Part shown: one piece after another, positions 44,034 through 52,961 of the stretch
How positions within the stretch are numbered: the stretch's first letter is position 1
Layout of the letters: each line of letters begins with the position of its first letter
From: Ignavibacteriota bacterium
Lineage (GTDB): Bacteria > Bacteroidota > Ignavibacteria > UBA10030 > UBA6906
Length of the DNA stretch: 64,000 bases
NCBI GenBank assembly: GCA_016707525.1
Contig: JADJHP010000015.1
Span: 83,763 to 147,762 of the forward strand
Reading direction: 5' to 3'
The notes under the pieces: model-generated
Databases searched by the model: none
Told to the model about the DNA's origin: nothing
The model's input: only the letters and a program-made list of their open reading frames with translations
Program-made: the position numbers and the translations under genes

Positions 44034-46233
44034 GTGCGGATACGTGCCAACGTTGTCAAGACCTTCATGGTCTCCAGTTTGCTGCTCCTGCTTCCTTCCT
44101 GCGGCGTGTGGGATTTCTTCTCTGCGTATTTCAACACCTATTACAACGCCAAAACGCTCTATGGCCAGGCCGTGGATGAGGTCTGGGCCATGCCCGAGGT
44201 CCGTGAATCAGGCCGGAACATGCTGGCCCTGGTCCCGATCAGCGGGGGCGCGCGCACGAAGTTCACGTCCGTGATCGAGAAGTGCTCGAAGCTCCTGCAG
44301 TACCATCCTGAATCCAACCTTGTTGACGATGCCCTGCTCATGATCGGGCGATCGTATTTCTTCTCGGGCGAGTATCAGCAGGCGGACCGCAAGTGCCGCG
44401 AACTGATCGATGGCTACCCGGACAGTCCGCTCCTGGAGGAGACCAGGATCCTGCTCTCCTACGCGCTGTACAAAAACCGGGACACCGTGGCTTCCGAGGC
44501 ACTGGCGACGAAACTCCTGGAAGATGCAACGGTCAATGAAGAGAGCCAGTTGATGGCCGATGCGGCCGTGCTGCTGGCCCAGCTCGCCCTGGACAGGAAG
44601 AGCAACGTCCGGGCACGGCAGATGCTGGAGGTCGTGGGCGACCACGCTTCCGATGCGGACATGCGCTCGAACGCGTTCCTGCGGGTCGCGGAACTGTACG
44701 CGGAAGAGAAGAACTTCGTCGGCGCGGAGAAGACCTATGTGCGCGCACGCGAACTCAGCCGTGGCTATGTCGGTGAGTTCCGCGGATTGTTCGGCGCCGC
44801 GAAGATGATCTCCAGGCAGGGGGAGTATGATGCTGCGCTCGACCGACTCGAAGATCTCCGTGGGAATCTCAACTACCGCGAATCGTGGGGCGACCTCGAT
44901 GTCGAGATCGCCAACGTGTACCGCGACCGGGGGGATATCGCGAAGGCGGTGGAGCAGTACCGCTACGTGGATACGGCCTATGCGCGCGGGGAGTCGGCAC
45001 TGAACGCGAACTATGAGCTCGGGATGCTGTACGAGCTGCGGTTCCAGCTGTACGATTCCGCGAAGGTCGCGTTCGACCGCGCGCGGAGCGGGCCACCGCT
45101 CGCCAAGAACATGCCCACGGTCGTCCGGAAGAGCGAGTACCTCGGCCGGTTCCTCCAGTACCGCAACGAAATGAACCGTCTCGACAGCATACTCCTGGCA
45201 GTGCTGCGCCCGCCGGACACGAGCATGGTGAACGATTCGGTGCTCGTCCGTGCCGATTCCCTCGGACGGGATTCAACAGCGATGGCGCGTGCGGATTCGC
45301 TCAAGCCCAAAGCCCCTCCTGCGCCGGCCATGCATCCTGACACGGTGCGAACCCGCCTTGCGGGGGCCATCGATGATCTTGCGGGTGTCTTCTATGCGAA
45401 CATGGAGCTCCCCGACTCGGCGCGGACGTTGTACCGGCGCCTGGTGCGTGAGTTCCCCCAAAGCAAGGCAGCGCCGCGCGCTTTCTATGTGCTCGCACGG
45501 ATCGAAAGCAGTGATTCTACGGTCGACCGTGCGGTCCCCGATTCACTGTACCGCTGCATCGTGGACAAGTACCCGCTCTCGCCGTTCGCGGATGAAGCAC
45601 GCCGGTTGCTTGGCATCCCCCCGCTCGTGAGGGCGGCAGACCTCGCCGAGGAGTCGTACACACGAGGGGTGCAACTGATGCAGGCGGGTAAGGCAAAGGC
45701 GGCGATCGATACGTTCACCGTGCTGGTGAAACATTTCCCGACGTCTCCGGCCGCCGTGCGTGCGATGTACGCTGCAGGATGGCTGTACGAGAACGAGGCG
45801 AGATCGCAGGACAGCGCCGCGGCACTCTATGAACGCCTCGTCAGCCGTGCACCGTCGTCGGCATACGCACAGAAGGTCGGTCCCCGCGTCCAGGAGGTCC
45901 AGTCGGCTCGTCGTGTCGTCCAGGAAAAGGCCCGCGCAGATTCCATCGCAAAGGCTGCCGCCGCTGCCGCCGTCCAGGATTCGATCAAAGCGAAACAAGC
46001 AGCAAAGAACCCGGCTGTTCATGATTCCCTGCAGGGAAAACAGGGGGGTGCCTCCCGCTCTGCCTGATTCCCTGCGTGCAAAACAGGCGGGCGCCATTCC
46101 TGCCGTCACGGATTCAACGAAAGCGAAACCGGGTGACGATCCGACGGAAGAGGGGGCGCGCAGACGCGGCGCCAGGCCCGGGACACAACAGCCGAAGCCA
46201 CGGGAAACTCCCGAAGAACAACGGGTCGACTGA
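44034..46233 (+). CDS. TPR lipoprotein resembling T9SS factor PorW/SprE (late frameshift)
   Basis: The GTG start at 44034 has GGGGAG upstream. A lipobox (LLLLPSC) marks a lipoprotein. The next part (FFSAYFNTYYNAKTLYGQAV) recalls the N-terminus of PorW/SprE, and tetratricopeptide-like helices fill residues 70-620 (DDALLMIGRSYFFSGEYQQA, AKAAIDTFTVLVKHFP and others). The tail is Ala/Lys/Asp-rich. The uncorrected frame stops at 46067 after a GGGGGG run (46043-46048); removing one G continues the same tail (DSLRAKQAGAIPAVTDSTKAK) to a stop at 46231-46233, which overlaps the pyrK ATG as TGATG. The protein would have about 732 residues. The link to T9SS is an inference from resemblance and genome content. 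Confidence 0.65.
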
Positions 46234-47000
46234 TGCCCCTTCATTCCTGTCCGGTCCGCTCACTTCAGGCCGTTGCCCGCAATATCTTCGTCCTCTCGCT
46301 CCATGCTCCCGGCCTCGCCCCTGCGGTCAGGCCGGGACAATTCGTGAACGTCCGCGTCAACGATACACTCGAGCCGCTGCTCCGCCGCCCGTTCAGCGTC
46401 CACCGTACCACCACGGATACCATCGAGATCCTCTTCAACATCGTGGGGAAGGGGACAGCCTTGCTTGCGGAGAAGCGCGAAGGGGATATCCTCGATCTCC
46501 TCGGCCCGCTCGGCGTCCCGTTCACGCTGGATGATGACCGTTTCACCACGGCACTGCTTGTGGCCGGCGGACTCGGTGTAGCCCCCATGCCACTTACGAC
46601 CGCCGAACTCCTGCGCCGCGGAAAGGCCGTGCGCACCCTCGTCGGTGCCCGCGATGCCGCGTCGTTGGTCACACGCCATCTGCACGATGTTGTCTGTGCC
46701 ACGGACGATGGCTCGTCCGGCTTCCATGGGAACGTTGTTGCGCTTCTTGAGAAGGAAGTGGCGCAGACGGACCCGAAGCATGTCAAGATCTTTGCGTGCG
46801 GGCCGCATGCGATGCTCAAGGCGACGGCGCTGGCCGCCGAACGGCTGGGGATCCCCTGCGAAGTCTCCATGGAAGGGCCCATGGGCTGCGGCATCGGCAT
46901 CTGTCAGGGGTGCCCGGTCGAACTCCGCGACGCATCGCGCCGTTACGCCCTGATGTGCAAGGATGGGCCCACGTTCGATGCACAAGCGCTACGGTGGTGA
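46233..47000 (+). CDS. pyrK: Dihydroorotate dehydrogenase electron-transfer subunit
   Basis: Protein of 255 residues of the ferredoxin-reductase type. The N-terminal FAD-binding barrel includes PLLRRPFSVHR; the NAD-binding half includes GGLGVAPMPLTTAEL and ACGPHAMLKA; the C-terminal 2Fe-2S site has its cysteines in MGCGIGICQGCPV plus a later CKDGP. PyrK passes electrons from PyrD to NAD+ in pyrimidine synthesis. It overlaps the preceding gene at TGATG and sits 1 nt before pyrD, a standard class 1B arrangement. Confidence 0.93.
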   Translation: MPLHSCPVRSLQAVARNIFVLSLHAPGLAPAVRPGQFVNVRVNDTLEPLLRRPFSVHRTTTDTIEILFNIVGKGTALLAEKREGDILDLLGPLGVPFTLDDDRFTTALLVAGGLGVAPMPLTTAELLRRGKAVRTLVGARDAASLVTRHLHDVVCATDDGSSGFHGNVVALLEKEVAQTDPKHVKIFACGPHAMLKATALAAERLGIPCEVSMEGPMGCGIGICQGCPVELRDASRRYALMCKDGPTFDAQALRW

Positions 47001-47001
47001 C

Positions 47002-47946
47002 ATGGTTCAGAGTGCATTCCATATAGGGTCCGCAGAATTCAAGAACCGGGTGCTCGTGGCCTCCGGTACCTTTGGCTATGGTGATGAGTGTACCGATGCC
47101 GTGGACATCTCCCGCCTCGGTGGCATCATCACCAAGTCGCTCTCGATGAAGCCGCGCGATGGGAATCCGCCGCCGCGCATCGTGGAAACGACCGGCGGCA
47201 TGCTGAATTCCATCGGGCTCGCGAACATCGGAGTACACCGCTTCATCGCTGAAAAGCTGCCGTTCCTCCGCACCGTGGAGGTCACACTCATCGTGAACAT
47301 CGCGGCCAGCACCGTCGATGAATACTGTGCCGTGGTCGACCTGCTGGAAGGGGAGGATGGGATCGACGGCTACGAGATCAATATCTCCTGTCCGAATGTG
47401 AAAGAGGGTGGACTCAATTTCGGGACGAACTGCCAGATGACCGCCGAGATCACGCGGCGAGTCCGGGCCCGGACAAAGCGTCCGCTCTTCATCAAGCTCA
47501 CGCCGAATGTGACGCACATCGCCGACTTCGCCCGCGCCGCTGCCGATGAAGGCGCCGATGCGGTATCGGTGATGAATACGCTCATCGGCATGGCGATCAA
47601 TGCGCGCACGCGCCGGCCGATCCTCTCCACCGTGACGGGCGGGCTTTCCGGCCCGGCGGTAAAGCCTGTTGCACTTGCGAAGGTCTATGAGGCATCACGT
47701 GCCGTGAAGATCCCGGTGATCGGGATCGGCGGCATCACCTGCGGTGTTGACGCCATCGAGTTTCTGCTCGCCGGTGCGATCGCGGTGCAGGTGGGGACCG
47801 CGAACTTTCTCGACCCGGCCGCCGGCGTGCGGATTGCCGGAGAAATGACCGCGTTCTGCGAAGAGCAGAAGGTCGCGGATATGAGCACGCTGGTGGGGGC
47901 GCTGGACGCCCGGACGGGCGTGTCGGTGCTCGATAGCTGGCTGTGA
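47002..47946 (+). CDS. pyrD: Dihydroorotate dehydrogenase, class 1B catalytic subunit
   Basis: Protein of 314 residues. The FMN barrel of class 1B dihydroorotate dehydrogenase is clear: NRVLVASGTFGYG, GGIITKSLSMKPRDGNPPPR, MLNSIGLANIG and the active-site cysteine in EINISCPNVKEGG (class 1 uses Cys as base). IGIGGITCGVDAIEFLLAGA binds the FMN phosphate. It oxidises dihydroorotate to orotate and needs PyrK, encoded just upstream. ATG 47002 is chosen: an earlier in-frame start would overlap pyrK. Confidence 0.94.
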   Translation: MVQSAFHIGSAEFKNRVLVASGTFGYGDECTDAVDISRLGGIITKSLSMKPRDGNPPPRIVETTGGMLNSIGLANIGVHRFIAEKLPFLRTVEVTLIVNIAASTVDEYCAVVDLLEGEDGIDGYEINISCPNVKEGGLNFGTNCQMTAEITRRVRARTKRPLFIKLTPNVTHIADFARAAADEGADAVSVMNTLIGMAINARTRRPILSTVTGGLSGPAVKPVALAKVYEASRAVKIPVIGIGGITCGVDAIEFLLAGAIAVQVGTANFLDPAAGVRIAGEMTAFCEEQKVADMSTLVGALDARTGVSVLDSWL

Positions 47947-47978
47947 ACCGCCCGGCACATGGCGGGCATCCCGCCCGC

Positions 47979-49289
47979 ATGTCCTCTGCGGCAACTCTCC
48001 GGTATCTCTACGCGCTGCAATACCGTGGCATCAAGGTCGGACTCCGGAATATCCGCCGGCTTGTCACCGTCGCGGGCCATCCCGAACGCTCCTTTCCCGT
48101 GTTCCATGTCGCCGGCACGAATGGCAAGGGCTCCACATCGTCCTTCCTTGCAGCGATACTCACCGCGGCAGGCTACCGAACGGGGTTGTACACCTCACCG
48201 CACCTCATACACTTCGTGGAACGGATCCGCATCGACGGCATCCCCATGCCCGAGCCGGAACTGGTGGAGTATGTCCGCCGCCTCCGGCCAACGATCGAGG
48301 AGACCGGGGCCACATTCTTCGAAGCGACCACATGCGTTGCGTTCCAGTACTTTGCGGACCAGGGCGTGGATGTGGCAGTCATCGAAACCGGGCTCGGTGG
48401 GCGCCTCGACGCGACCAACGTCGTGATCCCGCTCGTCAGCCTCATCACGAACATCGGACTCGATCATCAGGAGTACCTTGGTCACACGGTGAGCCGGATC
48501 GCCCGTGAAAAGGCCGGGATCATCAAGCGGGGGGCGCCGGTGGTGACCACCGCGGAGGGGATCGCGCTCGAGGTGATCCGAGCTCGGGGGCGCACGAAAG
48601 GGACATCGGTGTTCCTGCCCCGGGAGGTGACTTCCCTCGTTCCTTCCGGGGATCGGACGGGGCATGCTGTGGTGAATGTGCGGGGTGGCCGTTGGCGGCT
48701 CGACGGGGTGGTCCTGGGGCTGAGGGGGGGGCATCAGGTGGCAAATGCCGCTCTGGCAGTGTCCGCGCTCTCCCTGACGGTCAGAAGTGGTATCTTCCAG
48801 AAGGTAACGGCTGATGCGGTGAGGATGGGCCTGGAGAAGGTTTCCAAATTGGCCGGGCTCCGGTGCAGGTTGGAGCGCGTCAGGCACCGTCGGGCCGATA
48901 TCACCATCGACGTCGCCCACAATCCGGATGGGGTCCGGGTGGCGACGGCTCCGTTCGTTGGCCGACGGGAGCCGCATTTTGACGCGGTGGTCTTCGGGTC
49001 CATGAAGGATAAGGACTACGCGGGGATGGTTGCGCTCTTGGGAGGTGTTGCAGGGACCATAGTGGCTGTCAGGCCACGGACGCCCCGGGCGGCGACGGTT
49101 CGCGACATCCTCCGGGTGGGGCGGGCATTGGGGGTCCGGGTGGTGCCAGGGGGGGGCGTGAAAGCCGGCCTCCGTCTCGCGATGAAGCGTATTGCGCCGG
49201 GAACCACGCGCCGAAAACCCCGAATTCTCGTCATCGGCTCACATTTTGTCGCAGGTGAGGCCCTGCTTGCGTTTGAGAAAACCCCTTGA
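47979..49289 (+). CDS. folC: Folylpolyglutamate / dihydrofolate synthase
   Basis: A Mur-ligase-like ATP-dependent ligase of 436 residues that adds glutamate to folates. Family marks are the P-loop VAGTNGKGSTSSFL, TGLYTSPHL, the omega-loop area IETGLGGRLDATN, TNIGLDHQEYLG and IAREKAGIIKRGAPVV, then DVAHNPDG in the C-terminal domain. An in-frame GTG at 47943 overlaps the pyrD stop by 4 nt (GTGA) and would add 12 residues; ATG 47979 matches the family start. The last third is rich in G runs but keeps its frame. The rho promoter begins inside its stop codon. Confidence 0.92.
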   Translation: MSSAATLRYLYALQYRGIKVGLRNIRRLVTVAGHPERSFPVFHVAGTNGKGSTSSFLAAILTAAGYRTGLYTSPHLIHFVERIRIDGIPMPEPELVEYVRRLRPTIEETGATFFEATTCVAFQYFADQGVDVAVIETGLGGRLDATNVVIPLVSLITNIGLDHQEYLGHTVSRIAREKAGIIKRGAPVVTTAEGIALEVIRARGRTKGTSVFLPREVTSLVPSGDRTGHAVVNVRGGRWRLDGVVLGLRGGHQVANAALAVSALSLTVRSGIFQKVTADAVRMGLEKVSKLAGLRCRLERVRHRRADITIDVAHNPDGVRVATAPFVGRREPHFDAVVFGSMKDKDYAGMVALLGGVAGTIVAVRPRTPRAATVRDILRVGRALGVRVVPGGGVKAGLRLAMKRIAPGTTRRKPRILVIGSHFVAGEALLAFEKTP

Positions 49290-49314
49290 CATCTTTCTTG
49301 AAATAATCTATATT
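49286..49314 (+). promoter_or_regulatory. Consensus promoter of rho
   Basis: TTGACA, a 17-nt spacer and TATATT, the best promoter in the window. The -35 box overlaps the folC stop codon. The leader to rho is about 160 nt. Confidence 0.8.
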
Positions 49315-49320
49315 CCTCAA

Positions 49321-49482
49321 GGGTTTATGAATCGCTTCGATTTGCCTTATCCACATCCCTTATCTCAATCACACGTCCAACCGATACCCCGTTCCTGAGT
49401 TCCTTCGTCACCCGCATGTGAATGCTCTCGGTTCGGCTGGGTTGCTACAATTCCATAACTTCCATTTCGAGGTTCTCCTTCC
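49321..49482 (+). promoter_or_regulatory. C-rich rho leader with possible leader ORF
   Basis: The leader, mainly 49340-49420, is rich in C and T and poor in G, the make-up of a Rho utilisation (rut) site, so autogenous Rho-dependent attenuation is plausible, as known for E. coli rho. A 23-codon frame (49327-49398, starting MNRFDLPYPHP) has AAGGG just upstream but begins very close to the expected transcript start. Confidence 0.45.
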
Positions 49483-50736
49483 ATGGCCATGGACATCTCA
49501 GAGCTCAAGTCCAAGAAGATAGCTGAGCTCAATCAGATCGCCAAAGAGCTGAACATCAGCGGCTACAGCGACCTGCGCAAGCAGGAGCTTATCTTCAAGA
49601 TCCTCGAGGCTCAGACGGAGCAGGGAGGGTTCAGCTTCAGCCGGGGTGTACTGGAAGTGTTGCCGGATGGTTACGGGTTCCTCCGGTCGGTGGACTACAA
49701 CTACCTGCCGTCGCCTGACGATATCTATGTGTCGCCCTCGCAGATCAAAAAGTTCAATCTGCGCACCGGTGATACGGTCAGCGGCCAGGTGCGTCCCCCC
49801 AAGGAAGGTGAACGGTTCTTCGCGCTCCTCCGCGTGGAAGCGGTGAACGACGAGAATCCCGAGACGATCCGCGAGCGGGTCCTGTTCGACAACCTTACTC
49901 CTCTGTATCCGAATTCTCCGCTCAAGCTCGAGACCGCACCCGGCGAATATTCCATGCGTATCATGGACATGCTCACACCGGTGGGTAAGGGTCAGCGCGG
50001 TATGATCGTTTCTCCGCCGAAGGCCGGCAAGACCATCCTCCTCCAGAAGCTTGCGAACAGCATTTCCCGCAATCATCCCGAGGTGAAGCTGATCGTGCTG
50101 CTGATCGACGAACGTCCGGAAGAGGTCACGGACATGGAGCGTTCGGTGAATGCCGAAGTGGTGAGCTCCACCTTCGACGAACCGCCGGAACGGCACGTGC
50201 AGGTGGCGGACATGGTGCTGGAGAAGGCCAAGCGCCTGGTGGAAGCCCGCCGGGATGTTGTCATCCTTCTCGACAGCATCACCCGTCTGGCGAGGGCGCA
50301 CAACACGGTGGTGCCGCACTCCGGCAAGATCCTCTCCGGTGGTGTGGACGCGAACGCGCTCCACAAGCCGAAGCGGTTCTTTGGCGCGGCGCGTAACATC
50401 GAGGAAGGCGGTAGCCTGACGATCGTTGCCACGGCCCTCATCGAGACCGGCAGCCGCATGGACGAGGTCATCTTCGAAGAGTTCAAGGGTACGGGTAACA
50501 TGGAGATCGTGCTCGACCGGAAGCTGAGCGACCGCCGCGTATTCCCTGCGATGGACGTGAACCGCTCCGGAACCCGCAAGGAAGAGCTCCTCATCGATGC
50601 CGACGATCTGAACCGCGTCTGGATCCTCCGCAAGATCTTCGCCGAAATGAACACCGTGGAAGGCATGGATTTCCTGCTGGAGAAGATGCGCGGGACGAAG
50701 AGCAACAAGGAGTTCCTGCGGTCGATGAGCAGCTAA
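49483..50736 (+). CDS. rho: Transcription termination factor Rho
   Basis: A hexameric RNA-dependent ATPase of 417 residues. The N-terminal Rho-N/SAP part (MDISELKSKKIAELNQIAKELNI) and the cold-shock-like RNA-binding domain (GVLEVLPDGYGFLRS, YVSPSQIKKFNLRTGD) precede the RecA-like motor: Walker A SPPKAGKT, Walker B VVILLDSITRLARA, the Q-loop/R-loop region (SGKILSGGVDANAL) and the arginine finger region (LSDRRVFPAMDVNRSGTRKEELL). The length is normal, with no large insertion. Either ATG 49483 or ATG 49489 may be used. The gene is followed by a 17-bp hairpin. Confidence 0.97.
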   Translation: MAMDISELKSKKIAELNQIAKELNISGYSDLRKQELIFKILEAQTEQGGFSFSRGVLEVLPDGYGFLRSVDYNYLPSPDDIYVSPSQIKKFNLRTGDTVSGQVRPPKEGERFFALLRVEAVNDENPETIRERVLFDNLTPLYPNSPLKLETAPGEYSMRIMDMLTPVGKGQRGMIVSPPKAGKTILLQKLANSISRNHPEVKLIVLLIDERPEEVTDMERSVNAEVVSSTFDEPPERHVQVADMVLEKAKRLVEARRDVVILLDSITRLARAHNTVVPHSGKILSGGVDANALHKPKRFFGAARNIEEGGSLTIVATALIETGSRMDEVIFEEFKGTGNMEIVLDRKLSDRRVFPAMDVNRSGTRKEELLIDADDLNRVWILRKIFAEMNTVEGMDFLLEKMRGTKSNKEFLRSMSS

Positions 50737-50761
50737 GAACCAGCAGTGATGTGGAACGTAG

Positions 50762-50798
50762 GAAGAAGGAAAAGGGATCGTATCCTTTTTCCTTCTTC
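50762..50798 (+). terminator. Long hairpin terminator after rho
   Basis: A 17-bp stem with one G-T wobble (GAAGAAGGAAAAGGG and its complement) closes on a 3-nt loop. A pyrimidine-rich tract with several T runs extends to about 50860, before the thiolase start. Confidence 0.8.
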
Positions 50799-50880
50799 TG
50801 TTTCGGGCGATTTTTTCCTTTTTTCGTCTTCCTTTTTCCTTATCTTTTCCCATTCGTCCTACTGCTCTTTTGAGGCAACA

Positions 50881-52062
50881 ATGCGAGACGTCGTCATAGC
50901 CGGCGCATGCCGGACCCCCATCGGAAGCTTCCAGGGGACGTTGAGCTCCATCCCCGCCCCCCGCCTCGGCGCGATCGTGATCGCCGAGGCTGTCCGCCGC
51001 GCAGGCATTCCACCCGCTGAAGTCAATGAAGTGATCATGGGCAATGTGATCCAGGCGGGCGTGGGCCAGGCACCGGCGCGTCAGGCGTCGCGGTATGCCG
51101 GATTGCCGGACAGCGTGGAATGCATGACCATCAACAAGGTGTGCGGCTCGGGGCTCAAGTCCGTGATGCTCGCCGTGCAGGCGATACAGACGGGTGATGC
51201 GGACATCGTCGTGGCAGGCGGCATGGAGAGCATGTCCAATGCCCCCTACCTTCTCGATAAAGCGCGGACGGGATACAGGATGGGGAACGCGGAGATCCAG
51301 GATGCCCTGTACCGCGACGGACTCATCGACGTCTACAATGATTACCTCATGGGCAATGCAGCCGAGATCTGCGCCCGTGAATGCACCATCACGCGCGAAG
51401 CGCAGGACGCGTTCGCGATCGAGAGCTACACGCGCGCCCAGGCGGCGCAGAAGAGCGGTGCTTTTGATGCAGAGATCGTCCCCGTCGGCATTGCCGGAAA
51501 AAAGGGCGATGTGGTGATGGTGAAGGACGATGAGGATCCCACGAAGACCAACTTCGAGAAGATCCCCACGCTCCGTCCGGCATTCCAGAAGGACGGCACC
51601 ATCACGGCGGCGAACGCGTCGAAGGTGAGCGATGGCGCCGCGGCCATGGTCGTGATGTCCGCGGACGCTGCCGCGCGACTCAAGGTGCGGCATCAGGTGC
51701 GGGTCCTCCGCCAGGCATCGGCAGCGAAGGCGCCTGAGTGGTTCACCACCGCTCCCGCCGATGCCATCGCAAAAGTACTCGCACGTCACGGCCTTGCCGT
51801 GGGCGATATCGACCTCTTCGAGATCAACGAAGCGTTCGCCGTGGTGGCGCTTGCGGTGAGTTCCATCGCGAAGCTCGACCCCGCGAGGGTGAACGTTCAT
51901 GGCGGCGCCATCGCGCTCGGCCATCCGCTCGGCGCCAGCGGGGCCCGCATCCTTGTCACCCTCATCCATGCGATGGAGCGGATGAACAAGAAGCGCGGAC
52001 TCGCAACATTGTGCATCGGCGGCGGGGAAGCAAGCGCCGTCATCGTGGAGCGGCCATCCTGA
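50881..52062 (+). CDS. Acetyl-CoA C-acetyltransferase (thiolase)
   Basis: Protein of 393 residues, the standard thiolase length. The acyl-accepting cysteine lies in NKVCGSGLKSV (about C89), the second histidine in NVHGGAIALGHPLGASGARI and the second cysteine in LCIGGGEASA. NEAFA supports the oxyanion site. It condenses two acetyl-CoA or cleaves 3-ketoacyl-CoA. It heads an operon with a 3-hydroxyacyl-CoA dehydrogenase (35 nt later) and an acyl-CoA dehydrogenase. GAGGCAACA precedes the ATG at 50881. Direction (butyrate-type synthesis or beta-oxidation) is not decided by sequence. Confidence 0.95.
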   Translation: MRDVVIAGACRTPIGSFQGTLSSIPAPRLGAIVIAEAVRRAGIPPAEVNEVIMGNVIQAGVGQAPARQASRYAGLPDSVECMTINKVCGSGLKSVMLAVQAIQTGDADIVVAGGMESMSNAPYLLDKARTGYRMGNAEIQDALYRDGLIDVYNDYLMGNAAEICARECTITREAQDAFAIESYTRAQAAQKSGAFDAEIVPVGIAGKKGDVVMVKDDEDPTKTNFEKIPTLRPAFQKDGTITAANASKVSDGAAAMVVMSADAAARLKVRHQVRVLRQASAAKAPEWFTTAPADAIAKVLARHGLAVGDIDLFEINEAFAVVALAVSSIAKLDPARVNVHGGAIALGHPLGASGARILVTLIHAMERMNKKRGLATLCIGGGEASAVIVERPS

Positions 52063-52096
52063 TCCACCCATCATCCGATCCGGAGCATTGAAGAGC

Positions 52097-52957
52097 ATGG
52101 AGATCAAGCACATCTGCGTGATCGGCGCCGGGACCATGGGCAACGGCATCGCCCACACGTTCGCCCAGCACGGGTTCGAGGTCACGCTTGTGGATGTCCG
52201 CCAGGACCTGGTGGACCGGGGTATCGCAATCCTCACCACCAACCTGGACCGGCAGATCAAGAAGGGGACCGTGGCCGCTGCGGACCGCGGTGCGATCCTC
52301 GGGCGGTTGCATACATCGGTGGATCTGTCTGCAGCGGCGGCGGGCGCAGACCTTGTCGTGGAGGCTGCGTCGGAGAACCCGGAGATCAAGCGGGTTCTCT
52401 TTGCGGCTCTCGATGCGGCGTGCCGGCCGGGCGTCATCCTGGCCACGAACACCTCTTCCATCTCCATCACGGTCCTCGGGGCAGCGACGAAGCGGCCCGA
52501 CCGTGTGATCGGGATGCACTTCATGAACCCCGTGCCGGTGATGAAGCTCGTCGAGATCATCCGCGGACATGTCACGTCCGATGAGACCACGGCCACGGTC
52601 GTGGATCTCTGCCGGAGGCTGGAGAAAGAGCCGGTGGAGGTGCACGACTATCCCGGCTTCATCGCGAACCGTATCCTGATGCCGATGATCAATGAGGCGA
52701 TCACGTGCGTGATGGAAGGCGTCGCCACGCCGGAGGCGATCGATACGATCATGAAGCTCGGTATGGCGCACCCGATGGGGCCGCTCCAGCTTGCGGACTT
52801 CATCGGGCTGGATGTCTGCCTCGCGATCATGAACGTGATGCATGACGGGTTGGGCGATCCGCGGTACCGTCCGTCGCCGCTCCTGAAGAAGATGGTGGCG
52901 GCCGGGCAACTCGGACGGAAGAGCGGCAGAGGATTCTACTCATACTCGGAGGGATGA
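52097..52957 (+). CDS. hbd: 3-hydroxybutyryl-CoA dehydrogenase
   Basis: Protein of 286 residues. The NAD-binding fold opens with VIGAGTMGNGIAHTFAQHG. The catalytic histidine and its partner are in MHFMNPVPVMKLVEIIRG (H in GMHFMNP) and the EVHDYPGFIANRIL stretch starts the helical dimerisation domain, with NEAI and KLGMAHPMGPL. It interconverts 3-hydroxyacyl-CoA and acetoacetyl-CoA. ATG 52097 is chosen; an in-frame TTG at 52088 would add three residues. Length and lack of a hydratase domain show the short, single-function form. It sits 4 nt before the acyl-CoA dehydrogenase gene. Confidence 0.95.
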   Translation: MEIKHICVIGAGTMGNGIAHTFAQHGFEVTLVDVRQDLVDRGIAILTTNLDRQIKKGTVAAADRGAILGRLHTSVDLSAAAAGADLVVEAASENPEIKRVLFAALDAACRPGVILATNTSSISITVLGAATKRPDRVIGMHFMNPVPVMKLVEIIRGHVTSDETTATVVDLCRRLEKEPVEVHDYPGFIANRILMPMINEAITCVMEGVATPEAIDTIMKLGMAHPMGPLQLADFIGLDVCLAIMNVMHDGLGDPRYRPSPLLKKMVAAGQLGRKSGRGFYSYSEG

Positions 52958-52961
52958 CCGT

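Noticed and set aside
49498..52596. A 1,032-codon open frame on the minus strand across rho and the thiolase operon
   Set aside because: It runs antisense to three well-recognised genes and their intergenic spaces; its translation has no known motif.
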